A stretch of DNA of 5,359 bases from positions 1-5,359 of the forward strand of contig SKHR01000106.1 of the NCBI GenBank assembly GCA_007116865.1, given 5' to 3'. The first letter of the stretch is position 1, and every line of letters starts with the position of its first letter. A program made the position numbers and the translations under genes. The stretch is from Marinospirillum sp. (GTDB lineage Bacteria; Pseudomonadota; Gammaproteobacteria; Pseudomonadales; Halomonadaceae). Under the pieces are notes generated by a model. The model ran no database searches and had not been told where the DNA came from. It was given only the letters and a program-made list of their open reading frames with translations. Shown in pieces: positions 1-5,359 of the stretch.

Positions 1-1356
1 CAAAAACTGATTTCCATTAAAAAGCACTTTGGCAGCACCGAGCGCAAGTACCTCTACCTGTCTGGCTGGATGGTTGCCGCACTGCGTTCCGAATTCGGCC
101 CTCTGCCTGATCAGTCCATGCACGAAAAAACCGTAGTAGCGGACCTGGTTGAAGAGCTTTACAAGTTCCTGCGTCAAGCGGATGCCCGCGAACTGGGCGG
201 TCTGTTCCGTGAGCTGGACAAGGCTCGTGAAGCCGGCGACAAGGCCAAAGAAGCCGAAATCCAGAAGCAAATCGATAACCACGAAACTCACGTTGTGCCG
301 ATCATTGCTGACATCGACGCCGGTTTTGGTAACGCGGAAGCCACCTACCTGCTGGCCAAGAAAATGATTGAAGCCGGTGCTTGCTGTTTGCAGATCGAAA
401 ACCAGGTAGCCGACGAGAAGCAGTGTGGCCACCAGGACGGTAAAGTGACTGTGCCTCATGCAGACTTCCACGCTAAGCTGCGCGCCCTGCGTTACGCTTT
501 CCTGGAGCTGGGTGTGGATGACGGTGTGATTGTTGCCCGGACCGACTCTGAAGGTGCTGGCCTGACCAAAGAAATCGCGGTTGTGCGTGAGCCAGGCGAC
601 CAAGGCGACATCTACAACTCCTACCTGGACGTAGAAGAAGTTGCCCCTGAAGACACCAACCCTGGCGACGTACTGATCAGCCGTGACGGCAAGCTGGTTC
701 GTCCCAAGCGCTTGGCTTCTGGCCTGTATCAGTTCCGCGAGGGCACTGGTCACGAGCGCTGTGTCTTTGACTGTATCGAAGCCATCAATGCTGGTGCGGA
801 TCTGCTATGGATCGAAACGGCTGTACCGACTGTTCACGAAATCCGTGACATGATGAACGAAGTGCGTAAAGTTCATCCAGATGCCAAGCTGGTGTACAAC
901 AACTCACCATCTTTCAACTGGACGCTGAATTTCCGTCAGCAGGTGTTTGACTCCTGGGTTGAGCAGGGCAAAGACGTGTCTGCCTATGACCGTGCAGACC
1001 TGATGAACGCCAAGTACGACGACTCTGAGCTGTCTGCTGAAGCCGACGCACGGGTTCGTACCTTCCAGGCGGACTGCTCACGTGAAGCCAACGTGTTCCA
1101 TCACCTGATCACACTGCCGACTTACCACACCACGGCCCTGTCTGTTGACAACCTGGCCAAGGAATACTTCGGCGAAGCAGGCATGCTGGGTTACGTAGAA
1201 GGCGTGCAGCGTAAAGAAATCCGTCAGGGTATCGCTTGTGTGAAACACCAGAACATGTCTGGTTCTGACATCGGTGACGATCACAAGGAATACTACGCTG
1301 GTGAAGCGGCGCTGAAAGCCGGTGGTGCGAAAAACACCTCCAACCAGTTCAGCTAA
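1..1356 (+). CDS. aceA: Isocitrate lyase, 3' part (5' end outside window)
   Basis: Isocitrate lyase splits isocitrate into succinate and glyoxylate, the first step of the glyoxylate shunt used for growth on acetate or fatty acids; it is a cytoplasmic Mg-dependent enzyme. The reading frame is open from base 1, so the Met codon at 70 is internal and 451 residues are visible. Relatives of the long Pseudomonas type have about 530, so roughly 80 N-terminal residues lie upstream. Diagnostic motifs are ADIDAGFGN (Asp codons 310-312 and 316-318, metal/substrate site) and the active-site KQCGH with catalytic Cys at 424-426; the classic KKCGH has Lys at the second place, and Gln is, from memory, usual in this subfamily. 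NNSPSFNW (about 898-921) matches the C-terminal substrate-binding segment. No frameshift is seen. It ends in TAA and is followed by a strong terminator, so it is the last gene of its transcript. Its promoter is not in view. Identification is very secure. Confidence 0.97.
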   Translation, partial: QKLISIKKHFGSTERKYLYLSGWMVAALRSEFGPLPDQSMHEKTVVADLVEELYKFLRQADARELGGLFRELDKAREAGDKAKEAEIQKQIDNHETHVVPIIADIDAGFGNAEATYLLAKKMIEAGACCLQIENQVADEKQCGHQDGKVTVPHADFHAKLRALRYAFLELGVDDGVIVARTDSEGAGLTKEIAVVREPGDQGDIYNSYLDVEEVAPEDTNPGDVLISRDGKLVRPKRLASGLYQFREGTGHERCVFDCIEAINAGADLLWIETAVPTVHEIRDMMNEVRKVHPDAKLVYNNSPSFNWTLNFRQQVFDSWVEQGKDVSAYDRADLMNAKYDDSELSAEADARVRTFQADCSREANVFHHLITLPTYHTTALSVDNLAKEYFGEAGMLGYVEGVQRKEIRQGIACVKHQNMSGSDIGDDHKEYYAGEAALKAGGAKNTSNQFS

Positions 1357-1376
1357 GCGGATCGCGTTTGATGCTC

Positions 1377-1406
1377 AAGCGGCTCCTAACTTGGAGCCGC
1401 TTTTTT
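1377..1406 (+). terminator. Rho-independent terminator of aceA
   Basis: A perfect stem AAGCGGCTCC / GGAGCCGCTT (1377-1386 with 1393-1402) has a six-base loop TAACTT. It runs directly into a T tract (1401-1406). It lies 21 bases after the aceA stop codon and separates aceA from the next gene. Confidence 0.93.
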
Positions 1407-1425
1407 ATGTCTGCTGAAAAAATCC

Positions 1426-1435
1426 GTTAGAATGA
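1426..1435 (+). promoter_or_regulatory. Possible -10 box for the ART-like gene
   Basis: GTTAGAATGA contains TAGAAT (1428-1433), a good match to a sigma-70 -10 hexamer, just after the aceA terminator where a new promoter would be needed. The best-spaced -35 (TTATGT, 1405-1410, 17-bp spacer) is poor and overlaps the terminator T tract. If this box is real, transcription begins near 1440 and the first ATG of the following frame (1432) cannot be its start; 1462 or 1474 would be used. Confidence 0.25.
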
Positions 1436-2034
1436 GCGGTGTTTTTCACGTCAAATCACACATGAGTTTTCACATGATTGAGTTACCCGCTTTTCTGAAT
1501 GATGCACATGAGGTGTTAACCCCGCAGGGATTCACCTGCACCAACACCTGGTACCACGGCACTTCTTCAGCACTGATCGAATCCATCCAGTCACAGGGAC
1601 TCAAGCGCTCTGGTGACCAGGCCCTAAGAGAAGCCGCCAAGAAAACCATGGCCACCATTGGTGATCGCCTGTCCGAGCATCCTGAGCCGGTTTTTTTAAC
1701 ACCCAGCAAAGCACTGGCTTATTACTGGGCCTTACAAACGGTGCAAAATCGCAAACTGCGTTTTCATGGTGATGAAGCGCCGGTTGTTTTAGCCGTGACA
1801 CTGACGGATGACATCAATGCCGCGGTCAAACCTGATGTCGGCGCTGCCAGTCTTTTATTGCTACAAGAAGGTGAGCAGTATCTGGCTTATCTCGTCGGCC
1901 TGTATCAAGAGCAGGGACTGACACCGCCAGAAATCGACTTAATGAAAGCACAGCGCATGGATTATCTCAATCGACTGGGCATGGCCTATATTGATCAGGA
2001 TATCCCAGCAAACTGCATTCAGCCCCTCACCTGA
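1432..2034 (+). CDS. Uncharacterised protein with ADP-ribosyltransferase-like (ART/KptA-type) features
   Basis: I do not recognise a named family. Counting from the ATG at 1432, the protein has 200 residues. WYHGTSSALIESIQSQGL (40-57) resembles the first ART-fold motif (HGT on a strand followed by a helix). PVFLTPSKALAYYWA (86-100) resembles the second (short strand, T/S, then a helix with Tyr-Ala). PVVLAVTL (117-124) would be a core strand, and DIPANCIQPL (190-199) resembles the usual terminal 'IPpe.I' strand. No convincing catalytic Glu stands before that last strand, so the activity (NAD-dependent ADP-ribosyl transfer, RNA 2'-phosphate transfer, or none) is unknown. No signal peptide or membrane segment is seen. 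The start is uncertain: 1432 is the longest frame; 1462 and 1474 are in frame, and none has a good ribosome site. The outer limit is given here. The gene stands alone between a terminator and convergent mvaT, with no partner antitoxin frame beside it. That it is a real gene is fairly secure; the fold is an inference. Confidence 0.8.
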   Translation: MSGVFHVKSHMSFHMIELPAFLNDAHEVLTPQGFTCTNTWYHGTSSALIESIQSQGLKRSGDQALREAAKKTMATIGDRLSEHPEPVFLTPSKALAYYWALQTVQNRKLRFHGDEAPVVLAVTLTDDINAAVKPDVGAASLLLLQEGEQYLAYLVGLYQEQGLTPPEIDLMKAQRMDYLNRLGMAYIDQDIPANCIQPLT

Positions 2035-2052
2035 GTCATTGCAGCCAAGCAT

Positions 2053-2080
2053 AAAAAACCCCAGCACCAGGCTGGGGCTT
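2053..2080 (-). terminator. Rho-independent terminator of mvaT
   Basis: Read on the minus strand, CCCCAGC pairs with GCTGGGG across the loop CTGGT (core 2059-2077), and the A/T flanks extend the stem. A run of six T follows (A2053-A2058 on the plus strand). It lies 19 bases beyond the mvaT stop. The plus strand has no T tract after the hairpin, so it should act mainly on mvaT and only weakly, if at all, on the convergent gene that ends at 2034. Confidence 0.88.
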
Positions 2081-2098
2081 GGGGGGTGAGTGGTCGAC

Positions 2099-2470
2099 TC
2101 AGTCTTGCTCAGCGACCAACCAGCCTTCAACGGTTTCAGCACCATGCTGCTTTTTCCAGGCTTTCAGCAGCTTATGGTTGCCGCCACGCGTTTCAATCCG
2201 CTCTTGGGTATTGGGATTGACATAGACTTTCATCTTGCGGGTACGACGACTGGCTGTTGAGGCACTGGCTCGCCCTGCAGCGCTGGGTGCCAGTCCAAAT
2301 ACGTCAAGTAAATCATTTAAAGTTTTACCATGACGATCCAAACAGGCTTCAACTTCTTTTTTAAACTCTAACTCTTTTTTTAATTGTTGGTTTTCTTCAA
2401 GCTTGCTGATTTCACTCTGCAGCTTGCGCATCAATTCTTCTTTTTCGCGGTAAGTCGCTAAAATAGACAT
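2099..2470 (-). CDS. mvaT: MvaT/MvaU-family H-NS-like DNA-binding silencer
   Basis: MvaT-family proteins coat AT-rich DNA, silence foreign genes and shape the nucleoid; they replace H-NS in Pseudomonas and relatives. The protein has 123 residues, the usual size. Residues 1-60 form a highly charged Lys/Glu/Leu-rich coiled coil with the family start MSILATYREKEELM. Residues 61-80 are an Ala/Ser/Arg-rich linker. Residues 81-118 are the C-terminal DNA-binding domain, with YVNPNTQERIETRGGNHK (83-100) and W105. The RGGNHK loop (95-100) corresponds to the AT-pincer residues that enter the minor groove. The frame extends upstream to an ATG at 2531-2533, but that extension is hydrophobic and unlike the family, while ATG 2468-2470 has GGGAG five bases ahead (2476-2480). 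The gene is divergent from coaE across an AT-rich gap and has its own terminator. Whether it is mvaT or a paralogue such as mvaU cannot be told from one copy. Confidence 0.93.
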   Translation of the reverse strand: MSILATYREKEELMRKLQSEISKLEENQQLKKELEFKKEVEACLDRHGKTLNDLLDVFGLAPSAAGRASASTASRRTRKMKVYVNPNTQERIETRGGNHKLLKAWKKQHGAETVEGWLVAEQD

Positions 2471-2543
2471 GGTGACTCCCAGTAATCTGACAAATAGGCC
2501 ATATAAAAACGAAACAAATACACGCACAAACAAGTGTTCTTCT

Positions 2544-2573
2544 ATTCTAATCCTATTTAAATTTGAAAAACAA
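2544..2573 (-). promoter_or_regulatory. Candidate sigma-70 promoter of mvaT
   Basis: On the minus strand, TTGTTT (2568-2573) and TAGAAT (2544-2549) lie 18 bp apart, a fair -35/-10 pair in the right direction. It implies a 5' leader of roughly 65 bases before the mvaT ATG. The -35 hexamer overlaps the right half of the inverted repeat at 2559-2577. Other T-rich matches exist in this gap, so the choice is tentative. Confidence 0.4.
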
Positions 2574-2577
2574 ATTT
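2559..2577. repeat. Perfect 7-bp inverted repeat, possible operator
   Basis: AAATTTG - AAAAA - CAAATTT is exact in both arms, with a five-A spacer. The arms share no G/C beyond the terminal G and C. It is too short and AT-rich to form a stable RNA hairpin, so a DNA-level role (a dimer-binding site or a flexible/curved A-tract element) is more likely. It overlaps the candidate -35 of mvaT. Chance symmetry in AT-rich DNA is the main alternative. Confidence 0.4.
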
Positions 2578-2679
2578 TAGTGGTGTTTTTTTTCGGATAT
2601 TATATTCAAACTTGTTTTTTGACGATTCAAGCATGGCTCATGTTGTGTTTTAGTCTTTTTAGTCACAGGATTTATTCGT

Positions 2680-3306
2680 ATGAGTGAGTCATTATCTAAA
2701 CCCTGGATATTAGGGCTGACAGGGGGAATTGGTTCCGGTAAAACAACTGTCAGTGGTTTTTTTGCCCAGTTAGGCATACATATTGTTGATGCTGACGAAT
2801 GGTCGCGCCAGGCTTTGGCACCCGGCTCTCCCCTGGTTAAACAAGTGCTTGAGCGCTTTGGCTCCGCCTGTCTGATGCCTGATCAGACACAGGTGTTAAA
2901 CCGTGCCTGGTTAAGAGATCAGGTTTTTCGTAGTGAACAAGATAAACAGTGGCTGGAATCCCTGGTTCACCCCTGGGTCAACCAGGCGATCGATAAGGAT
3001 TTAAATCAGGCACAAGGCCCGTATGTGATTTTATCTTCCCCTTTGCTCTTTGAGACGGGACAGAACAAACGCTGTCAGCGTGTACTGGTGATGGACTTAC
3101 CGGAAAAACTACAAATTGAGCGCAGCTGTTTACGTGATGGTGTCAGCCAAGAAAGTATCCAACAGGTCATGCGGCACCAGTGGACACGGGCACAGCGCCT
3201 TAGTTTAGCGGATGATATTCTTGATACCAGTCAAGATTTAATAAGGGTTGAAAAGGCAGTCAAGCAGCTCCATCAAGCCTATATAGATCAACACAGTCTC
3301 ACATAA
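2680..3306 (+). CDS. coaE: Dephospho-CoA kinase
   Basis: CoaE phosphorylates the 3'-hydroxyl of the ribose in dephospho-CoA with ATP, the last step of coenzyme A synthesis, in the cytoplasm. The protein has 208 residues, normal for the family. The Walker A loop GGIGSGKT is at residues 15-22. DADEWSRQ (37-44) carries the conserved Asp-x-Asp that follows the second strand. SPLLFE (120-125) is the family's 'PLLfE' substrate-site motif. ERSCLRDG (146-153) falls in the lid, and RHQWTRAQRLSLADDIL (165-181) matches the conserved 'Q...R...AD..i' C-terminal segment. The ATG at 2680 follows AGGA by nine bases and leaves a normal N-terminus. yacG follows after 48 bp with no terminator between, so the two are probably cotranscribed; this coaE-yacG linkage is widespread in gammaproteobacteria. 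The type IV pilin peptidase gene that often precedes coaE in Pseudomonas is replaced here by divergent mvaT. Confidence 0.96.
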   Translation: MSESLSKPWILGLTGGIGSGKTTVSGFFAQLGIHIVDADEWSRQALAPGSPLVKQVLERFGSACLMPDQTQVLNRAWLRDQVFRSEQDKQWLESLVHPWVNQAIDKDLNQAQGPYVILSSPLLFETGQNKRCQRVLVMDLPEKLQIERSCLRDGVSQESIQQVMRHQWTRAQRLSLADDILDTSQDLIRVEKAVKQLHQAYIDQHSLT

Positions 3307-3354
3307 ACACTTGATGCTTTGAGACAGAAGCCGATAAAGAAAACCTGGAAAAAT

Positions 3355-3561
3355 ATGAGCCCTATTCAAACCTTTCAGTGCCCAACCTGCAAACAACACA
3401 GCTCGCTTGCCAGCGATAACCCCTGGCGGCCTTTTTGCAGCGAACGTTGCCGTCTAATTGATTTAGGTGACTGGGCCAGTGAGGCGCATCGGATTGCTGG
3501 GGAACCCGCTGCTCCCAGTGACACTCAACTGGATGAAGATGGATTCAACCAGAAGTGGTGA
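3355..3561 (+). CDS. yacG: DNA gyrase inhibitor YacG, small zinc-ribbon protein
   Basis: YacG is a small protein that binds one zinc ion and, in E. coli, binds GyrB and blocks gyrase from binding DNA. The protein has 68 residues, as expected. The zinc ligands are two C-x2-C/C-x3-C pairs: CPTC (residues 9-12) and CSERC (28-32). The next part, RLIDLGDWASEAHRI (33-47), is nearly the family signature 'qLIDLGeWa.E..rI', and the tail is acidic (DEDGF). The frame can be opened from a TTG at 3319, but ATG 3355 has GGAA close upstream (3347-3350) and gives the family-like N-terminus, so it is preferred. It follows coaE by 48 bp. Its last 37 bases overlap the 3' end of the Nudix-ThiE gene on the other strand. 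Confidence 0.93.
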   Translation: MSPIQTFQCPTCKQHSSLASDNPWRPFCSERCRLIDLGDWASEAHRIAGEPAAPSDTQLDEDGFNQKW

Positions 3562-4481
3562 ATCCCGGCCACACCCTGACCACCCAGGGCAAAGACTTTT
3601 TTGCGATCTTCCAGCCGCATACCGCCTAGAGCAAAAACCGGCACACAAGCCTGCTCAGTCAAACTTTTAAAACCCTGCCAGTAAAGCGGGGCTGCTTCTA
3701 GGTGTGAAGGCGTCGGATTAACAGGTGAAACCAACGCAAGATTCGCATTCAGGTGTTTTGCCTGCTCAAGATCCGCTAAGGAGTGGCAAGCCACACTTAA
3801 CAGGCGGTCTTTGGGAATCGGACGAGAGGAAAACTGATGCAGGCGCTGCTGATTGAGATGAACACCATCCGCATCCAGTGTGTGCAACAATCCAGGGTCG
3901 GCATTTAAGATCAATCGGGCCGAACGCTGGTGGCATTTTTTAATAAAAGCCTCACCCCATTGGTGATAGGTGGCCGCATCCATTTCAGGCGCTCGCAGCT
4001 GCACTAACCGAATCCCTGAATCGAGCACCCGGTCCAACTGAGCCAGCCCCTGATCCAGCTGATCTAACTCGGCGGTGATTGCTAAGCGACTTGGCAGTGC
4101 TAAAGACTGAAGAATCGGCAGGTTTGCCTCAGGAAAGGCCAGCGATGACAGCTCATTGAAAGAGCGCCACGCGATGGGCTGTCCTTCACGCCCCCAGGGC
4201 TCACCGTCATACTTGAGCACCTTCCACACATCCAGCAGTACCCGCTTGTCGGGATAACGATGCTTCAGACGTAAAAAAGGGCGTGCGGCCTGGATCGTCA
4301 CGCCCACTTCTTCTTGAATTTCGCGTTTTAACGCCTGATAACCGGTTTCATAGGGTGCCAGCTTGCCGCCAGGAAACTCCCAACAACCCGCATGATCAAC
4401 ATTCTGAGGGCGCTGAGCAACCAAAAACTGGCCCTGCTCATTGGTGATCAGTGCAACCGCAACGTATAAAAGGCGAGCCAA
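3525..4481 (-). CDS. Nudix hydrolase (MutT-like) fused to a ThiE/TenI-like domain
   Basis: This 318-residue protein has two domains. The N-terminal one (about 1-128) is a MutT-type Nudix hydrolase, with WEFPGGK (34-40) and a complete Nudix box G-x5-E-x7-RE-I-Q-EE-V-G-V (39-61), so a working Mg-dependent pyrophosphohydrolase is expected, perhaps on 8-oxo-dGTP as in MutT. The C-terminal one (about 130-310) is a TIM-barrel relative of thiamine phosphate synthase/TenI, with LVQLR (159-163), LDADGVHLNQ (202-211), CHSL (232-235) and FALGGM (283-288). Several ThiE ligands look replaced (see findings), so synthase activity is doubtful. The same fusion is common in gammaproteobacteria (Pseudomonas PA4400 type). 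The start is TTG: a TAAGGAG ribosome site sits seven bases ahead and there is no in-frame ATG before the Nudix box. It begins 11 bp after argJ, so the two are cotranscribed. The 3' end overlaps yacG by 37 bp. Confidence 0.93.
   Translation of the reverse strand: MARLLYVAVALITNEQGQFLVAQRPQNVDHAGCWEFPGGKLAPYETGYQALKREIQEEVGVTIQAARPFLRLKHRYPDKRVLLDVWKVLKYDGEPWGREGQPIAWRSFNELSSLAFPEANLPILQSLALPSRLAITAELDQLDQGLAQLDRVLDSGIRLVQLRAPEMDAATYHQWGEAFIKKCHQRSARLILNADPGLLHTLDADGVHLNQQRLHQFSSRPIPKDRLLSVACHSLADLEQAKHLNANLALVSPVNPTPSHLEAAPLYWQGFKSLTEQACVPVFALGGMRLEDRKKVFALGGQGVAGIHHFWLNPSSSS
3574..3602 (+). terminator. Weak candidate terminator for coaE-yacG inside the Nudix-ThiE gene
   Basis: CCCTG (3574-3578) and CAGGG (3585-3589) form a 5-bp stem with loop ACCACC, followed by seven bases and then six T (3597-3602). 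It lies just after the yacG stop, where a terminator is wanted, but the stem is short and the T run is set too far from it. The sequence also encodes part of the opposite protein. Rho-dependent termination is an equal alternative. Confidence 0.22.
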
Positions 4482-4488
4482 GGGGGTA

Positions 4489-4495
4489 CTCCTTA
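4489..4495 (-). promoter_or_regulatory. Ribosome binding site of the Nudix-ThiE gene, overlapping the argJ stop
   Basis: On the minus strand TAAGGAG is a near-perfect Shine-Dalgarno sequence whose first three bases are also the argJ stop codon. It lies seven bases before TTG at 4479-4481, which makes the non-ATG start convincing and suggests translational coupling to argJ. Confidence 0.85.
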
Positions 4496-5359
4496 GGTCC
4501 GGTACTCTGCATTAATCGTGACATAATCATGAGAAAAGTCACAAGTCCAAACTTCCGCTTGAGCACTGCCTCTTCCCAGCTGCAGACGCAGAGTGAGATC
4601 AGTGGCCTGCATGGCAGCGGTGCCTGCTTCTTCGGTGTAACTGGCCGCACGTCCGCCCTGCTCCGCCAGCAGCAGGTCGCCCAGATAGAGATAAACGCCG
4701 GCCACATCGAGGTCTTCAAGGCCTGGCGTACGCCCTAAGGCTGCGAGAATTCGCCCCCAGTTGGCATCACTGGCATAAAGTGCGGTCTTAACCAAAGGCG
4801 AGTGAGCCAGAGTAAAGGCGGCTTCTAACGCCTCTTCTTCGGTTCTGGCTTGCTCTATCTGAATACTGACAAACTTGGTGGCGCCTTCACCATCACGGAC
4901 GATTTTTTGTGCCAGATCCTGCATAAGGCTCAGTAATGCGGCACTAAACGCAGTGAGTGAGACCTCACTCTCTTCTGTGATCTCGGCAGATTGACCAGTG
5001 GCGATCAACAGGCAGGCGTCATTGGTGGAGGTATCACCATCAATCGTGATCCGGTTGAAGCTCTGGTCACAGGCTTGCTTCAAGAGCTTTTGCAACAGGG
5101 GTTGAGCAATTTTTGCATCAGTGGCCACAAATCCAAGCATGGTCGCCATATTGGGGCGAATCATGCCTGCCCCTTTGGTGATGCCGGTGAGGGTGACCCA
5201 CTGGCCATCCAGCTCCAATTGAATACTGGCGGCTTTCGGGCGGGTATCGGTGGTCATGATGCCACTGGCCGCATCCGCCCAGGCATTGGCTTGTAAAGAC
5301 GCCAAAGCGGCGGGAAGTGCCGCTGAGAGCTTCTCAACCGGCAGTGGTTCACCGATCAC
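4493..5359 (-). CDS. argJ: Ornithine acetyltransferase / N-acetylglutamate synthase, C-terminal part (5' end outside window)
   Basis: ArgJ moves the acetyl group from N-acetylornithine to glutamate, recycling it in the cyclic arginine pathway; some members also make N-acetylglutamate from acetyl-CoA. The protein cuts itself into alpha and beta chains. 288 residues are visible, and the frame is open to the right edge. The first codon, GTG, reads as Val of the usual 'TGVIGEPL' segment rather than a start. About 115 of roughly 405 residues are missing. The autocleavage motif KGAGMIRPNMATML is intact, with the cut between Ala and Thr (Thr codon 5141-5143), the Thr being the nucleophile. RITIDGDTSTNDACLL matches the family's active-site segment, and the C-terminus ends YVTINAEYRT as in the family. 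Whether it is mono- or bifunctional cannot be told from sequence. The downstream Nudix-ThiE gene follows after 11 bp in the same operon. Confidence 0.96.
   Translation of the reverse strand: MIGEPLPVEKLSAALPAALASLQANAWADAASGIMTTDTRPKAASIQLELDGQWVTLTGITKGAGMIRPNMATMLGFVATDAKIAQPLLQKLLKQACDQSFNRITIDGDTSTNDACLLIATGQSAEITEESEVSLTAFSAALLSLMQDLAQKIVRDGEGATKFVSIQIEQARTEEEALEAAFTLAHSPLVKTALYASDANWGRILAALGRTPGLEDLDVAGVYLYLGDLLLAEQGGRAASYTEEAGTAAMQATDLTLRLQLGRGSAQAEVWTCDFSHDYVTINAEYRT

Larger units (their letters stand above)
2471..2679. promoter_or_regulatory. AT-rich divergent promoter region between mvaT and coaE
   Basis: This is a 209-bp non-coding gap holding the 5' ends of both divergent genes. 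By hand count, 2541-2620 has only 16 G/C in 80 bases (20%), much lower than the genes around it. On the plus strand toward coaE, TATTAT (2598-2603) is a possible -10 without a good -35, and TTGACG (2619-2624) is a possible -35 without a good -10, so the coaE promoter is unresolved. AGGA (2667-2670) is a ribosome site nine bases before the coaE ATG. Short frames across this gap are AT-rich chance frames. An AT-rich stretch upstream of its own gene suits self-binding by MvaT, but that is inference. Confidence 0.6.

Noticed and set aside
418..432. Gln in place of the second Lys of the KKCGH active-site motif of isocitrate lyase, as a possible inactivating change
   Set aside because: KQCGH is, from memory, normal for the long Pseudomonas-type subfamily, and the catalytic Cys and His are intact.
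2471..2533. 21-residue N-terminal extension of the MvaT frame (MFVRVFVSFLYGLFVRLLGVT), resembling a membrane anchor or signal peptide
   Set aside because: It is translated from the AT-rich promoter gap, is unlike MvaT family N-termini, and the ATG at 2468-2470 has a good ribosome site.
2469..2687. Small plus-strand frame across the mvaT-coaE gap
   Set aside because: It starts on the opposite strand of mvaT, is AT-driven, has no ribosome site or recognisable protein, and overlaps the coaE start.
3319..3354. Upstream TTG start adding 12 residues to YacG
   Set aside because: It has no ribosome site and would place a Lys-rich stretch before the normal family N-terminus; the ATG at 3355 fits better.
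4438..4738. Frames on both strands covering the argJ 3' end and the Nudix start
   Set aside because: They are shadows of argJ and the Nudix gene in other frames, with no family resemblance.
1..5359. CRISPR array, tRNA/rRNA gene, insertion sequence, or defence or toxin-antitoxin operon
   Set aside because: No regularly spaced repeats, cloverleaf, transposase motifs, terminal inverted repeats or paired small genes were seen on either strand. The ART-like gene alone does not make a toxin-antitoxin pair.

Overview
The window is about 5.4 kb of ordinary, densely packed chromosomal DNA from a gammaproteobacterium. Three things suggest a member of the Pseudomonadales/Oceanospirillales group, probably a marine genus: a long-type isocitrate lyase of the Pseudomonas kind, an MvaT-family (not enterobacterial H-NS) nucleoid protein, and argJ next to a Nudix-ThiE fusion gene. 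This placement rests on family resemblance read by eye. I see no insertion sequence, prophage, tRNA, rRNA or CRISPR array.

Layout. Positions 1-1356 (+) hold the 3' part of aceA (isocitrate lyase, glyoxylate shunt), which enters from the left edge and ends at a strong intrinsic terminator (1377-1406). Positions 1432-2034 (+) hold an unnamed protein of up to 200 residues whose HGT motif and strand pattern look like an ADP-ribosyltransferase/KptA-type fold; it stands alone. Positions 2099-2470 (-) hold an MvaT/H-NS-like silencer, convergent with it and closed by its own terminator at 2053-2080. A 209-bp AT-rich gap (2471-2679), with a perfect 7-bp inverted repeat, separates mvaT from divergent coaE (2680-3306, +), the last enzyme of CoA synthesis. 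coaE is followed by yacG (3355-3561, +), a small zinc protein that inhibits gyrase. From the right edge, argJ (4493-5359, -, 5' end outside) and a Nudix-ThiE fusion (3525-4481, -) form a tight operon that runs into yacG and overlaps its last 37 bases tail to tail.

How they fit together. Most genes are housekeeping: glyoxylate shunt, CoA, arginine, and nucleotide or thiamine metabolite handling. There is no shared pathway; the window is four adjacent transcription units. The less ordinary items are the orphan ART-like protein, the apparent loss of metal and phosphate ligands in the ThiE half of the fusion, and the symmetric AT-rich element upstream of mvaT. No clearly new multi-gene system is visible.
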